64,000 nucleotides of DNA, from assembly GCA_964057225.1 (NCBI GenBank), contig OZ059895.1:2604001-2668000 (forward strand), in the 5' to 3' direction. Positions 23,009 to 36,900 of the stretch are shown here, one piece after another (positions within the stretch are counted from its first letter, which is position 1; each line of letters begins with the position of its first letter). A model generated the notes under the pieces. It saw only the letters and a program-made list of their open reading frames with translations. It ran no database searches and was not told where the DNA came from. The position numbers and the translations under genes were made by a program. The DNA is from Auanema rhodensis. Its lineage: Eukaryota; Nematoda; Chromadorea; Rhabditida; Rhabditidae.

Positions 23009-25465
23009 TTTCACCCTGAAGAATTAATTTTTTCGTTGAATAACATTGTCCATCGTTTTCGCCTTGAAAAAAAGAATCTAAAAACATCTACTTTTTGCTA
23101 AATTATTCTGAAATTTTTCGAAAAAATTTTTGTCAAAATGTTTTTGGAAGCAATGTTGAGTGTACATGGAAACTCAACATACACTTATGCATCATTTTTC
23201 GAACAATCATAACTAATTTTTGTATTAAGCGTTGCTCAATGTAGTATAGTGCATTCGATGCGGATTTTTGAGCTGGGTCGATCTGTGTTATCAGATTTGC
23301 GCTAGCTTAAAAATGCACCGAGATATCAACTGATATAAGTTCACACTTATATCCTCGATTTTCACCCTGAAGAATTAATTTTTTCGTTGAATAACATTGT
23401 CCATCGTCTTCGCCTTGAAAAAAAGAATCTAAAAACATCTACTTTTTGCTAAATTATTTTGAAATTTTTCGAAAAAATTTTTGTCAAAATGTTTTTGGAA
23501 GCAATGTTGAGTGTACATGGAAACTCAACATACACTAATGCATCATTTTTCAAACGATCATAACTAATTTTTGTATTAAGCGTTTCTCAATGTAGTATAG
23601 TGCATTCGATGCGGATTTTTAAGCTGCGTCGATTTGTCTTATCAGATTTGCGCTAGCTTAAAAATGCACCGAGATATCAACTGATATAAGTTCACACTTA
23701 TATCCTCGATTTTCACCCTGAAGAATTAATTTTTTTGTTGAATAACATTGTCCATCGTCTTCGCCTTGAAAAAAGGAATCTAAAAACATCTACTTTTTGC
23801 TAAATTATTTTGAAATTTTTCGAAACAATTTTTGTCAAAATGTTTTTGGAAGCAATGTTGAGTGTACATGGAAACTCAACATACACTAATGCATCATTTT
23901 TCAAACGATCATAACTAATTTTTGTATCAAGCGTTACTCAATGTAGTATAGTGCATTCGATGCGGATTTTTAAGCTGCGTCGATTTGTGTTATCAGATTT
24001 GCGCTAGCTTGAAAATGCACCGAGATATCAACTGATATAAGTTCACACTTATATCCTCGATTTTCACCCTGAAGAATTAATTTTTTCGTTAAATAACATT
24101 GTCCATCGTCTTCGCCTTGAAAAAAGGAATCTAAAAACATCTACTTTTTGCTAAATTATTTTGAAATTTTTCGAAAAAATTTTTGTCAAAATGTTTTTGG
24201 AAGCAATGTTGAGTGTACATGGAAACTCAACGTACACTTATGCATCATTTTTCGAACAATCATAACTAATTTTTGTATTAAGCGTTGCTCAATGTAGTAT
24301 AGTGCATTCGATGCGGATTTTTAAGCTGGGTCGATCTGTGTTATCAGATTTGCGCTAGCTTAAAAATGCACCGAGATATCATTTGATATAAGTTCACACT
24401 TATATCCTCGATTTTCACCCTGAAGAATTAATTTTTTCGTTGAATAACATTGTCCATCGTCTTCGCCTTGAAAAAAAGAATCTAAAAACATCTACTTTTT
24501 GCTAAATTATTTTGAAATTTTTCGAAAAAATTTTTGTCAAAATGTTTTTGGAAGCAATGTTAAGTGTACATGGAAACTCAACATACACTAATGCATCATT
24601 TTTCAAACGATCATAACTAATTTTTGTATTAAGCGTTTCTCAATGTAGTATAGTGCATTCGATGCGGATTTTTAAGCTGCGTCGATTTGTGTTATCAGAT
24701 TTGCGCTAGCTTAAAAATGCACCGAGATATCAACTGATATAAGTTCACACTTATATCCTCGATTTTCACCCTGAAGAATTAATTTTTTCGTTGAATAACA
24801 TTGTCCATCGTCTTTGCCTTGAAAAAAGGAATCTAAAAACATCTACTTTTTGCTAAATTATTTTGAAATTTTTCGAAAAAATTTTTGTCAAAATGTTTTT
24901 GGAAGCAATGTTGAGTGTACATGGAAACTCAACATACACTAATGCATCATTTTTCAAACGATCATAACTAATTTTTGTATTAAGCGTTTCTCAATGTAGT
25001 ATAGTGCATTCGATGCGGATTTTTAAGCTGCGTCGATTTGTCTTATCAGATTTGCGCTAGCTTAAAAATGCACCGAGATATCAACTGATATAAGTTCACA
25101 CTTATATCCTCGATTTTCACCCTGAAGAATTAATTTTTTTGTTGAATAACATTGTCCATCGTCTTCGCCTTGAAAAAAGGAATCTAAAAACATCTACTTT
25201 TTGCTAAATTATTTTGAAATTTTTCGAAACAATTTTTGTCAAAATGTTTTTGGAAGCAATGTTGAGTGTACATGGAAACTCAACATACACTAATGCATCA
25301 TTTTTCAAACGATCATAACTAATTTTTGTATCAAGCGTTACTCAATGTAGTATAGTGCATTCGATGCGGATTTTTAAGCTGCGTCGATTTGTGTTATCAG
25401 ATTTGCGCTAGCTTGAAAATGCACCGAGATATCAACTGATATAAGTTCACACTTATATCCTCGAT
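23009..25465 (+). repeat. Seven-monomer higher-order unit, copy 2 (2457 bp)
   Basis: Direct tandem copy of 20552-23008: 23009, 23360, B 23711, C 24062, D 24413, A 24764, B 25115, with the same private marks, including the rare gttaaataac and atcatttg. The lack of visible differences suggests a very recent duplication, or an assembly duplication. Confidence 0.9.
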
Positions 25466-26869
25466 TTTCACCCTGAAGAATTAATTTTTTCGTTGAATAA
25501 CATTGTCCATCGTCTTCGCCTTGAAAAAAGGAATCTAAAAACATCTACTTTTTGCTAAATTATTTTGAAATTTTTCGAAAAAATTTTTGTCAAAATGTTT
25601 TTGGAAGCAATGTTGAGTGTACATGGAAACTCAACGTACACTTATGCATCATTTTTCGAACAATCATAACTAATTTTTGTATTAAGCGTTGCTCAATGTA
25701 GTATAGTGCATTCGATGCGGATTTTTAAGCTGGGTCGATCTGTGTTATCAGATTTGCGCTAGCTTAAAAATGCACCGAGATATCATTTGATATAAGTTCA
25801 CACTTATATCCTCGATTTTCACCCTGAAGAATTAATTTTTTCGTTGAATAACATTGTCCATCGTCTTCGCCTTGAAAAAAAGAATCTAAAAACATCTACT
25901 TTTTGCTAAATTATTTTGAAATTTTTCGAAAAAATTTTTGTCAAAATGTTTTTGGAAGCAATGTTAAGTGTACATGGAAACTCAACATACACTAATGCAT
26001 CATTTTTCAAACGATCATAACTAATTTTTGTATTAAGCGTTTCTCAATGTAGTATAGTGCATTCGATGCGGATTTTTAAGCTGCGTCGATTTGTGTTATC
26101 AGATTTGCGCTAGCTTAAAAATGCACCGAGATATCAACTGATATAAGTTCACACTTATATCCTCGATTTTCACCCTGAAGAATTAATTTTTTCGTTGAAT
26201 AACATTGTCCATCGTCTTTGCCTTGAAAAAAGGAATCTAAAAACAGCTACTTTTTGCTAAATTATTTTGAAATTTTTCGAAAAAATTTTTGTCAAAATGT
26301 TTTTGGAAGCAATGTTGAGTGTACATGGAAACTCAACATACACTAATGCATCATTTTTCAAACGATCATAACTAATTTTTGTATTAAGCGTTTCTCAATG
26401 TAGTATAGTGCATTCGATGCGGATTTTTAAGCTGCGTCGATTTGTCTTATCAGATTTGCGCTAGCTTAAAAATGCACCGAGATATCAACTGATATAAGTT
26501 CACACTTATATCCTCGATTTTCACCCTGAAGAATTAATTTTTTTGTTGAATAACATTGTCCATCGTCTTCGCCTTGAAAAAAGGAATCTAAAAACATCTA
26601 CTTTTTGCTAAATTATTTTGAAATTTTTCGAAACAATTTTTGTCAAAATGTTTTTGGAAGCAATGTTGAGTGTACATGGAAACTCAACATACACTAATGC
26701 ATCATTTTTCAAACGATCATAACTAATTTTTGTATCAAGCGTTACTCAATGTAGTATAGTGCATTCGATGCGGATTTTTAAGCTGCGTCGATTTGTGTTA
26801 TCAGATTTGCGCTAGCTTGAAAATGCACCGAGATATCAACTGATATAAGTTCACACTTATATCCTCGAT
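25466..26869 (+). repeat. C-D-A-B four-monomer unit (1404 bp)
   Basis: C 25466 (with atcatttg at 25782), D 25817 (gttaagtg), A 26168 (private aacagctac) and B 26519. It is the third consecutive C-D-A-B run, after 21605-23008 and 24062-25465. The atcatttg mark is 1404 bp beyond its copy at 24378, so this unit descends from the end of the seven-monomer repeat. Confidence 0.85.
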
Positions 26870-27922
26870 TTTCACCCTGAAGAATTAATTTTTTCGTTGA
26901 ATAACATTCTCCATCGTCTTCGCCTTGAAAAAAGGAATCTAAAAACATCTACTTTTTGCTAAATTATTTTGAAATTTTTCGAAAAAATTTTTGTCAAAAT
27001 GTTTTTGGAAGCAATGTTGAGTGTACATGGAAACTCAACATACACTTATGCATCATTTTTCGAACAATCATAACTAATTTTTGTATTAAGCGTTGCTCAA
27101 TGTAGTATAGTGCATTCGATGCGGATTTTTAAGCTGGGTCGATCTGTGTTATCAGATTTGCGCTAGCTTAAAAATGCACCGAGATATCAACTGATATAAG
27201 TTCACACTTATATCCTCGATTTTCACCCTGAAGAATTAATTTTTTCGTTGAATAACATTGTCCATCGTCTTTGCCTTGAAAAAAGGAATCTAAAAACATC
27301 TACTTTTTGCTAAATTATTTTGAAATTTTTCGAAAAAATTTTTGTCAAAATGTTTTTGGAAGCAATGTTGAGTGTACATGGAAACTCAACATACACTAAT
27401 GCATCATTTTTCAAACGATCATAACTAATTTTTGTATTAAGCGTTTCTCAATGTAGTATAGTGCATTCGATGCGGATTTTTAAGCTGCGTCGATTTGTCT
27501 TATCAGATTTGCGCTAGCTTAAAAATGCACCGAGATATCAACTGATATAAGTTCACACTTATATCCTCGATTTTCACCCTGAAGAATTAATTTTTTTGTT
27601 GAATAACATTGTCCATCGTCTTCGCCTTGAAAAAAGGAATCTAAAAACATCTACTTTTTGCTAAATTATTTTGAAATTTTTCGAAACAATTTTTGTCAAA
27701 ATGTTTTTGGAAGCAATGTTGAGTGTACATGGAAACTCAACATACACTAATGCATCATTTTTCAAACGATCATAACTAATTTTTGTATCAAGCGTTACTC
27801 AATGTAGTATAGTGCATTCGATGCGGATTTTTAAGCTGCGTCGATTTGTGTTATCAGATTTGCGCTAGCTTGAAAATGCACCGAGATATCAACTGATATA
27901 AGTTCACACTTATATCCTCGAT
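26870..27922 (+). repeat. C'-A-B trimer
   Basis: 26870 (cattctcc, class II), A 27221, B 27572. The rare cattctcc mark returns at 27958, three monomers on, at the start of the large duplicated region. The 3' part of the B monomer at 27572 already belongs to that duplication. Confidence 0.75.
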
Positions 27923-30900
27923 TTTCACCCTGAAGAATTAATTTTTTCGTTGAATAACATTCTCCATCGTCTTCGCCTTGAAAAAAGGAATCTAAAAACA
28001 TCTACTTTTTGCTAAATTATTTTGAAATTTTTCGAAAAAATTTTTGTCAAAATGTTTTTGGAAGCAATGTTGAGTGTACATGGAAACTCAACATACACTT
28101 ATGCATCATTTTTCGAACAATCATAACTAATTTTTGTATTAAGCGTTTCTCAATGTAGTATAGTGCATTCGATGCGGATTTTTAAGCTGGGTCGATCTGT
28201 GTTATCAGATTTGCGCTAGCTTAAAAATGCACCGAGATATCAACTGATATAAGTTCACACTTATATCCTCGATTTTCACCCTGAAGAATTAATTTTTTCG
28301 TTGAATAACATTGTCCATCGTCTTTGCCTTGAAAAATGGAATCTAAAAACATCTACTTTTTGCTAAATTATTTTGAAATTTTTCGAAAAAATTTTTGTCA
28401 AAATGTTTTTGGAAGCAATGTTGAGTGTACATGGAAACTCAACGTACACTTATGCATCATTTTTCGAACAATCATAACTAATTTTTGTATTAAGCGTTGC
28501 TCAATGTAGTATAGTGCATTCGATGCGGATTTTTAAGCTGGGTCGATCTGTGTTATCAGATTTGCGCTAGCTTAAAAATGCACCGAGATATCAACTGATA
28601 TAAGTTCACACTTATATCCTCGATTTTCACCCTGAAGAATTAATTTTTTCGTTGAATAACATTGTCCATCGTCTTCGCCTTGAAAAAAAGAATCTAAAAA
28701 CATCTACTTTTTGCTAAATTATTTTGAAATTTTTCGAAAAAATTTTTGTCAAAATGTTTTTGGAAGCAATGTTAAGTGTACATGGAAACTCAACATACAC
28801 TAATGCATCATTTTTCAAACGATCATAACTAATTTTTGTATTAAGCGTTTCTCAATGTAGTATAGTGCATTCGATGCGGATTTTTAAGCTGCGTCGATTT
28901 GTGTTATCAGATTTGCGCTAGCTTAAAAATGCACCGAGATATCAACTGATATAAGTTCACACTTATATCCTCGATTTTCACCCTGAAGAATTAATTTTTT
29001 CGTTGAATAACATTGTCCATCGTCTTTGCCTTGAAAAAAGGAATCTAAAAACATCTACTTTTTGCTAAATTATTTTGAAATTTTTCGAAAAAATTTTTGT
29101 CAAAATGTTTTTGGAAGCAATGTTGAGTGTACATGGAAACTCAACATACACTAATGCATCATTTTTCAAACGATCATAACTAATTTTTGTATTAAGCGTT
29201 TCACAATGTAGTATAGTGCATTCGATGCGGATTTTTACGCTGGGTCGATCTGTGTTATCAGATTTGCGCTAGCTTAAAAATGCACCGAGATATCAACTGA
29301 TATAAGTTCACACTTATATCCTCGATTTTCACCCTGAAGAATTAATTTTTTCGTTGAATAACATTGTCCATCGTCTTTGCCTTGAAAAAAGGAATCTAAA
29401 AACATCTACTTTTTGCTAAATTATTTTGAAATTTTTCGAAAAAATTTTTGTCAAAATGTTTTTGGAAGCAATGTTGAGTGTACATGGAAACTCAACATAC
29501 ACTTATGCATCATTTTTCAAACAATCATAACTAATTTTTGTATTAAGCGTTTCTCAATGTAGTATAGTGCATTCGATGCGGATTTTTAAGCTGCGTCGAT
29601 CTGTGTTATCAAATTTGCGCTAGCTTAAAAATGCACCGAGATATCAACTGATATAAGTTCACACTTATATCCTCGATTTTCACCCTGAAGAATTAATTTT
29701 TTCGTTGAATAACATTGTCCATCGTCTTCGCCTTGAAAAAAGGAATCTAAACATACACTAATGCATCATTTTTCAAACGATCATAACTAATTTTTGTATT
29801 GAGCGTTTCTCAATGTAGTATAGTGCATTCGATGCGGATTTTTAAGCTGCGTCGATTTGTGTTATCAGATTTGCGCTAGCTTAAAAATGCACCGAGATAT
29901 CAACTGATATAAGTTCACACTTATATCCTCGATTTTCACCCTGAAGAATTAATTTTTTTGTTGAATAACATTGTCCATCGTCTTCGCCCTGAAAAAAGGA
30001 ATCTAAAAACATCTACTTTTTGCTAAATTATTTTGAAATTTTTCGAAAAAATTTTTGTCAAAATGTTTTTGGAAGCAATGTTGAGTGTACATGGAAACTC
30101 AACATACACTAATGCATCATTTTTCAAACGATCATAACTAATTTTTGTATTAAGCGTTTCTCAATGTAGTATAGTGCATTCGATGCGGATTTTTAAGCTG
30201 CGTCGATTTGTGTTATCAGATTTGCGCTAGCTTAAAAATGCACCGAGATATCAACTGATATAAGTTCACACTTATATCCTCGATTTTCACCCTGAAGAAT
30301 TAATTTTTTCGTTGAATAACATTGTCCATCGTCTTCGCCTTGAAAAAAAGAATCTAAAAACATCTACTTTTTGCTAAATTATTTTGAAATTTTTCGAAAA
30401 AATTTTTGTCAAAATGTTTTTGGAAGCAATGTTGAGTGTACATGGAAACTCAACATACACTAATGCATCATTTTTCAAACGATCATAACTAATTTTTGTA
30501 TTAAGCGTTTCTCAATGTTGTATAGTGCATTCGATGCGGATTTTTAAGCTGCGTCGATTTGTGTTATCAGATTTGCGCTAGCTTGAAAATGCACCGAGAT
30601 ATCAACTGATATAACTTCACACTTATATCCTCGATTTTCACCATGAAGAATTAATTTTTTCGTTGAATAACATTGTCCATCGTCTTTGCCTTGAAAAATG
30701 GAATCTAAAAACATCTACTTTTTGCTAAATTATTTTGAAATTTTTCGAAAAAATTTTTGTCAAAATGTTTTTGGAAGCAATGTTGAGTGTACATGGAAAC
30801 TCAACATACACTTATGCATCATTTTTCGAACAATCATAACTAATTCTTGTATTAAGCGTTTCTCAATGTAGTATAGTGCATTCGATGCGGATTTTTAAGC

Positions 30901-33900
30901 TGGGTCGATCTGTGTTATCAGATTTGCGCTAGCTTAAAAATGCACCGAGATATCAACTGATATAAGTTCACACTTATATCCTCGATTTTCACCCTGAAGA
31001 ATTAATTTTTTCGTTGAATAACATTGTCCATCGTCTTCGCCTTGAAAAAAAGAATCTAAAAACATCTACTTTTTGCTAAATTATTTTGAAATTTTTCGAA
31101 AAAATTTTTGTCAAAATGTTTTTGGAAGCAATGTTGAGTGTACATGGAAACTCAACATACACTAATGCATCATTTTTCAAACGATCATAACTAATTTTTG
31201 TATTAAGCGTTTCTCAATGTAGTATAGTGCATTCGATGCGGATTTTTAAGCTGCGTCGATTTGTGTTATCAGATTTGCGCTAGCTTAAAAATGCACCGAG
31301 ATATCAACTGATATAAGTTCACACTTATATCCTCGATTTTCACCCTGAAGAATTAATTTTTTCGTTGAATAACATTGTCCATCGTCTTTGCCTTGAAAAA
31401 AGGAATCTAAAAACATCTACTTTTTGCTAAATTATTTTGAAATTTTTCGAAAAAATTTTTGTCAAAATGTTTTTGGAAGCAATGTTGAGTGTACATGGAA
31501 ACTCAACATACACTAATGCATCATTTTTCAAACGATCATAACTAATTTTTGTATTAAGCGTTTCTCAATGTAGTATAGTGCATTCGATGCGGATTTTTAA
31601 GCTGCGTCGATTTGTGTTATCAGATTTGCGCTAGCTTAAAAATGCACCGAGATATCAACTGATATAAGTTCACACTTATATCCTCGATTTTCACCCTGAA
31701 GAATTAATTTTTTCGTTGAATAACATTGTCCATCGTCTTCGCCTTGAAAAAAGAAATCTAAAAACATCTACTTTTTGCTAAATTATTTTGAAATTTTTCG
31801 AAAAAATTTTTTTTAAATGTTTTTGGAAGCAATGTTGAGTGTACATGGAAACTCAACATACACTAATGCATCATTTTTCAAACGATCATAACTAATTTTT
31901 GTATTAAGCGTTTCTCAATGTAGTATAGTGCATTCGATGCGGATTTTTAAGCTGCGTCGATTTGTGTTATCAGATTTGCGCTAGCTTGAAAATGCACCGA
32001 GATATCAACTGATATAAGTTCACACTTATATCCTCGATTTTCACCCTGAAGAATTAATTTTTTCGTTGAATAACATTGTCCATCGTCTTTGCCTTGAAAA
32101 AAGGAATCTAAAAACATTTACTTTTTGCTAAATTATTTTGAAATTTTTCGAAAAAATTTTTGTCAAAATGTTTTTGGAAGCAATGTTGAGTGTACATGGA
32201 AACTCAACATACACTTATGCATCATTTTTCGAACAATCATAACTAATTTTTGTATTAAGCGTTTCTCAATGTAGTATAGTGCATTCGATGCGGATTTTTA
32301 AGCTGGGTCGATCTGTGTTATCAGATTTGCGCTAGCTTAAAAATGCACCGAGATATCAACTGATATAAGTTCACACTTATATCCTCGATTTTCACCCTGA
32401 AGAATTAATTTTTTCGTTGAATAACATTGTCCATCGTCTTCGCCTTGAAAAAAAGAATCTAAAAACATCTACTTTTTGCTAAATTATTTTGAAATTTTTC
32501 GAAAAAATTTTTGTCAAAATGTTTTTGGAAGCAATGTTGAGTGTACATGGAAACTCAACATACACTAATGCATCATTTTTCAAACGATCATAACTAATTT
32601 TTGTATTAAGCGTTTCTCAATGTAGTATAGTGCATTCGATGCGGATTTTTAAGCTGCGTCGATTTGTGTTATCAGATTTGCGCTAGCTTAAAAATGCACC
32701 GAGATATCAACTGATATAAGTTCACACTTATATCCTCGATTTTCACCCTGAAGAATTACTTTTTTCGTTGAATAACATTGTCCATCGTCTTTGCCTTGAA
32801 AAAAGGAATCTAAAAACATCTACTTTTTGCTAAATTATTTTGAAATTTTTCGAAAAAATTTTTGTCAAAATGTTTTTGGAAGCAATGTTGAGTGTACATG
32901 GAAACTCAACATACACTTATGCATCATTTTTCAAACAATCATAACTAATTTTTGCATTAAGCGTTTCTCAATGTAGTATAGTGCATTCGATGCGGATTTT
33001 TAAGCTGGGTCGATCTGTGTTATCAGATTTGCGCTAGCTTAAAAATGCACCGAGATATCAACTGATATAAGTTCACACTTATATCCTCGATTTTCACCCT
33101 GAAGAATTAATTTTTTCGTTGAATAACATTGTCCATCGTCTTCGCCTTGAAAAAAGGAATCTAAAAACATCTACTTTTTGCTAAATTATTTAGAAATTTT
33201 TCGAAAAAATTTTTGTCAAAATGTTTTTGGAAGCAATGTTGAGTGTACATGGAAACTCAACATACACTAATGCATCATTTTTCAAACGATCATAACTAAT
33301 TTTTGTATTGAGTGTTTCTCAATGTAGTATAGTGCATTCGATGCGGATTTTTAAGCTGGGTCGATCTGTGTTATCAGATTTGCGCTAGCTTAAAAATGCA
33401 CCGAGATATCAACTGTTATAAGTTCACACTTATATCCTCGATTTTCACCCTGAAGAATTAATTTTTTCGTTGAATAACATTGTCCATCGTTTTCGCCTTG
33501 AAAAAAAGAATCTAAAAACATCTACTTTTTGCTAAATTATTTTGAAATTTTTCGAAAAAATTTTTGTCAAAATGTTTTTGGAAGCAATGTTGAGTGTACA
33601 TGGAAACTCAACATACACTTATGCATCATTTTTCGAACAATCATAACTAATTTTTGTATTAAGCGTTTCTCAATGTAGTATAGTGCATTCGATGCGGATT
33701 TTTAAGCTGGGTCGATCTGTGTTATCAGATTTGCGCTAGCTTAAAAATGCACCGAGATATCAACTGATATAAGTTCACACTTATATCCTCGATTTTCACC
33801 CTGAAGAATTAATTTTTTCGTTGAATAACATTGTCCAACGTCTTCGCCTTGAAAAAAGGAATCTAAAAACATCTACTTTTTGCTAAATTATTTTGAAATT

Positions 33901-33951
33901 TTTCGAAAACATTTTTGTCAAAATGTTTTTGGAAGCAATGTTGAGTGTACA
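27730..33951 (+). repeat. 6222-bp tandem segmental duplication, copy 1 (ends approximate)
   Basis: About 18 monomers that recur 6222 bp downstream in identical order: cattctcc 27958/34180, aaatgg 28331/34553, tcacaatg 29201/35423, the 95-bp deletion 29742/35964, and the tttttttt one-base deletion near 31810/38031. The left boundary lies between 27688 and 27768. The right junction lies between 33911 and 33989, where a monomer beginning with ccaacgtc and gaaaacatt switches to a B-type 3' part (aaacgatc, atcaagcgttac). I saw no base differences between copies 1 and 2. Confidence 0.92.
29678..29933 (+). repeat. Truncated 256-bp monomer (95-bp deletion), copy 1
   Basis: ggaatctaaa (29742-29751) runs directly into catacacta. 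Offsets from about 73-75 to 168-170 are missing: the A/T-tract block, the left arm of inverted repeat 1 and its loop. A 2-bp microhomology (aa) is available at the join. The remainder of the monomer is intact. Confidence 0.95.
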
Positions 33952-36900
33952 TGGAAACTCAACATACACTAATGCATCATTTTTCAAACGATCATAACTA
34001 ATTTTTGTATCAAGCGTTACTCAATGTAGTATAGTGCATTCGATGCGGATTTTTAAGCTGCGTCGATTTGTGTTATCAGATTTGCGCTAGCTTGAAAATG
34101 CACCGAGATATCAACTGATATAAGTTCACACTTATATCCTCGATTTTCACCCTGAAGAATTAATTTTTTCGTTGAATAACATTCTCCATCGTCTTCGCCT
34201 TGAAAAAAGGAATCTAAAAACATCTACTTTTTGCTAAATTATTTTGAAATTTTTCGAAAAAATTTTTGTCAAAATGTTTTTGGAAGCAATGTTGAGTGTA
34301 CATGGAAACTCAACATACACTTATGCATCATTTTTCGAACAATCATAACTAATTTTTGTATTAAGCGTTTCTCAATGTAGTATAGTGCATTCGATGCGGA
34401 TTTTTAAGCTGGGTCGATCTGTGTTATCAGATTTGCGCTAGCTTAAAAATGCACCGAGATATCAACTGATATAAGTTCACACTTATATCCTCGATTTTCA
34501 CCCTGAAGAATTAATTTTTTCGTTGAATAACATTGTCCATCGTCTTTGCCTTGAAAAATGGAATCTAAAAACATCTACTTTTTGCTAAATTATTTTGAAA
34601 TTTTTCGAAAAAATTTTTGTCAAAATGTTTTTGGAAGCAATGTTGAGTGTACATGGAAACTCAACGTACACTTATGCATCATTTTTCGAACAATCATAAC
34701 TAATTTTTGTATTAAGCGTTGCTCAATGTAGTATAGTGCATTCGATGCGGATTTTTAAGCTGGGTCGATCTGTGTTATCAGATTTGCGCTAGCTTAAAAA
34801 TGCACCGAGATATCAACTGATATAAGTTCACACTTATATCCTCGATTTTCACCCTGAAGAATTAATTTTTTCGTTGAATAACATTGTCCATCGTCTTCGC
34901 CTTGAAAAAAAGAATCTAAAAACATCTACTTTTTGCTAAATTATTTTGAAATTTTTCGAAAAAATTTTTGTCAAAATGTTTTTGGAAGCAATGTTAAGTG
35001 TACATGGAAACTCAACATACACTAATGCATCATTTTTCAAACGATCATAACTAATTTTTGTATTAAGCGTTTCTCAATGTAGTATAGTGCATTCGATGCG
35101 GATTTTTAAGCTGCGTCGATTTGTGTTATCAGATTTGCGCTAGCTTAAAAATGCACCGAGATATCAACTGATATAAGTTCACACTTATATCCTCGATTTT
35201 CACCCTGAAGAATTAATTTTTTCGTTGAATAACATTGTCCATCGTCTTTGCCTTGAAAAAAGGAATCTAAAAACATCTACTTTTTGCTAAATTATTTTGA
35301 AATTTTTCGAAAAAATTTTTGTCAAAATGTTTTTGGAAGCAATGTTGAGTGTACATGGAAACTCAACATACACTAATGCATCATTTTTCAAACGATCATA
35401 ACTAATTTTTGTATTAAGCGTTTCACAATGTAGTATAGTGCATTCGATGCGGATTTTTACGCTGGGTCGATCTGTGTTATCAGATTTGCGCTAGCTTAAA
35501 AATGCACCGAGATATCAACTGATATAAGTTCACACTTATATCCTCGATTTTCACCCTGAAGAATTAATTTTTTCGTTGAATAACATTGTCCATCGTCTTT
35601 GCCTTGAAAAAAGGAATCTAAAAACATCTACTTTTTGCTAAATTATTTTGAAATTTTTCGAAAAAATTTTTGTCAAAATGTTTTTGGAAGCAATGTTGAG
35701 TGTACATGGAAACTCAACATACACTTATGCATCATTTTTCAAACAATCATAACTAATTTTTGTATTAAGCGTTTCTCAATGTAGTATAGTGCATTCGATG
35801 CGGATTTTTAAGCTGCGTCGATCTGTGTTATCAAATTTGCGCTAGCTTAAAAATGCACCGAGATATCAACTGATATAAGTTCACACTTATATCCTCGATT
35901 TTCACCCTGAAGAATTAATTTTTTCGTTGAATAACATTGTCCATCGTCTTCGCCTTGAAAAAAGGAATCTAAACATACACTAATGCATCATTTTTCAAAC
36001 GATCATAACTAATTTTTGTATTGAGCGTTTCTCAATGTAGTATAGTGCATTCGATGCGGATTTTTAAGCTGCGTCGATTTGTGTTATCAGATTTGCGCTA
36101 GCTTAAAAATGCACCGAGATATCAACTGATATAAGTTCACACTTATATCCTCGATTTTCACCCTGAAGAATTAATTTTTTTGTTGAATAACATTGTCCAT
36201 CGTCTTCGCCCTGAAAAAAGGAATCTAAAAACATCTACTTTTTGCTAAATTATTTTGAAATTTTTCGAAAAAATTTTTGTCAAAATGTTTTTGGAAGCAA
36301 TGTTGAGTGTACATGGAAACTCAACATACACTAATGCATCATTTTTCAAACGATCATAACTAATTTTTGTATTAAGCGTTTCTCAATGTAGTATAGTGCA
36401 TTCGATGCGGATTTTTAAGCTGCGTCGATTTGTGTTATCAGATTTGCGCTAGCTTAAAAATGCACCGAGATATCAACTGATATAAGTTCACACTTATATC
36501 CTCGATTTTCACCCTGAAGAATTAATTTTTTCGTTGAATAACATTGTCCATCGTCTTCGCCTTGAAAAAAAGAATCTAAAAACATCTACTTTTTGCTAAA
36601 TTATTTTGAAATTTTTCGAAAAAATTTTTGTCAAAATGTTTTTGGAAGCAATGTTGAGTGTACATGGAAACTCAACATACACTAATGCATCATTTTTCAA
36701 ACGATCATAACTAATTTTTGTATTAAGCGTTTCTCAATGTTGTATAGTGCATTCGATGCGGATTTTTAAGCTGCGTCGATTTGTGTTATCAGATTTGCGC
36801 TAGCTTGAAAATGCACCGAGATATCAACTGATATAACTTCACACTTATATCCTCGATTTTCACCATGAAGAATTAATTTTTTCGTTGAATAACATTGTCC

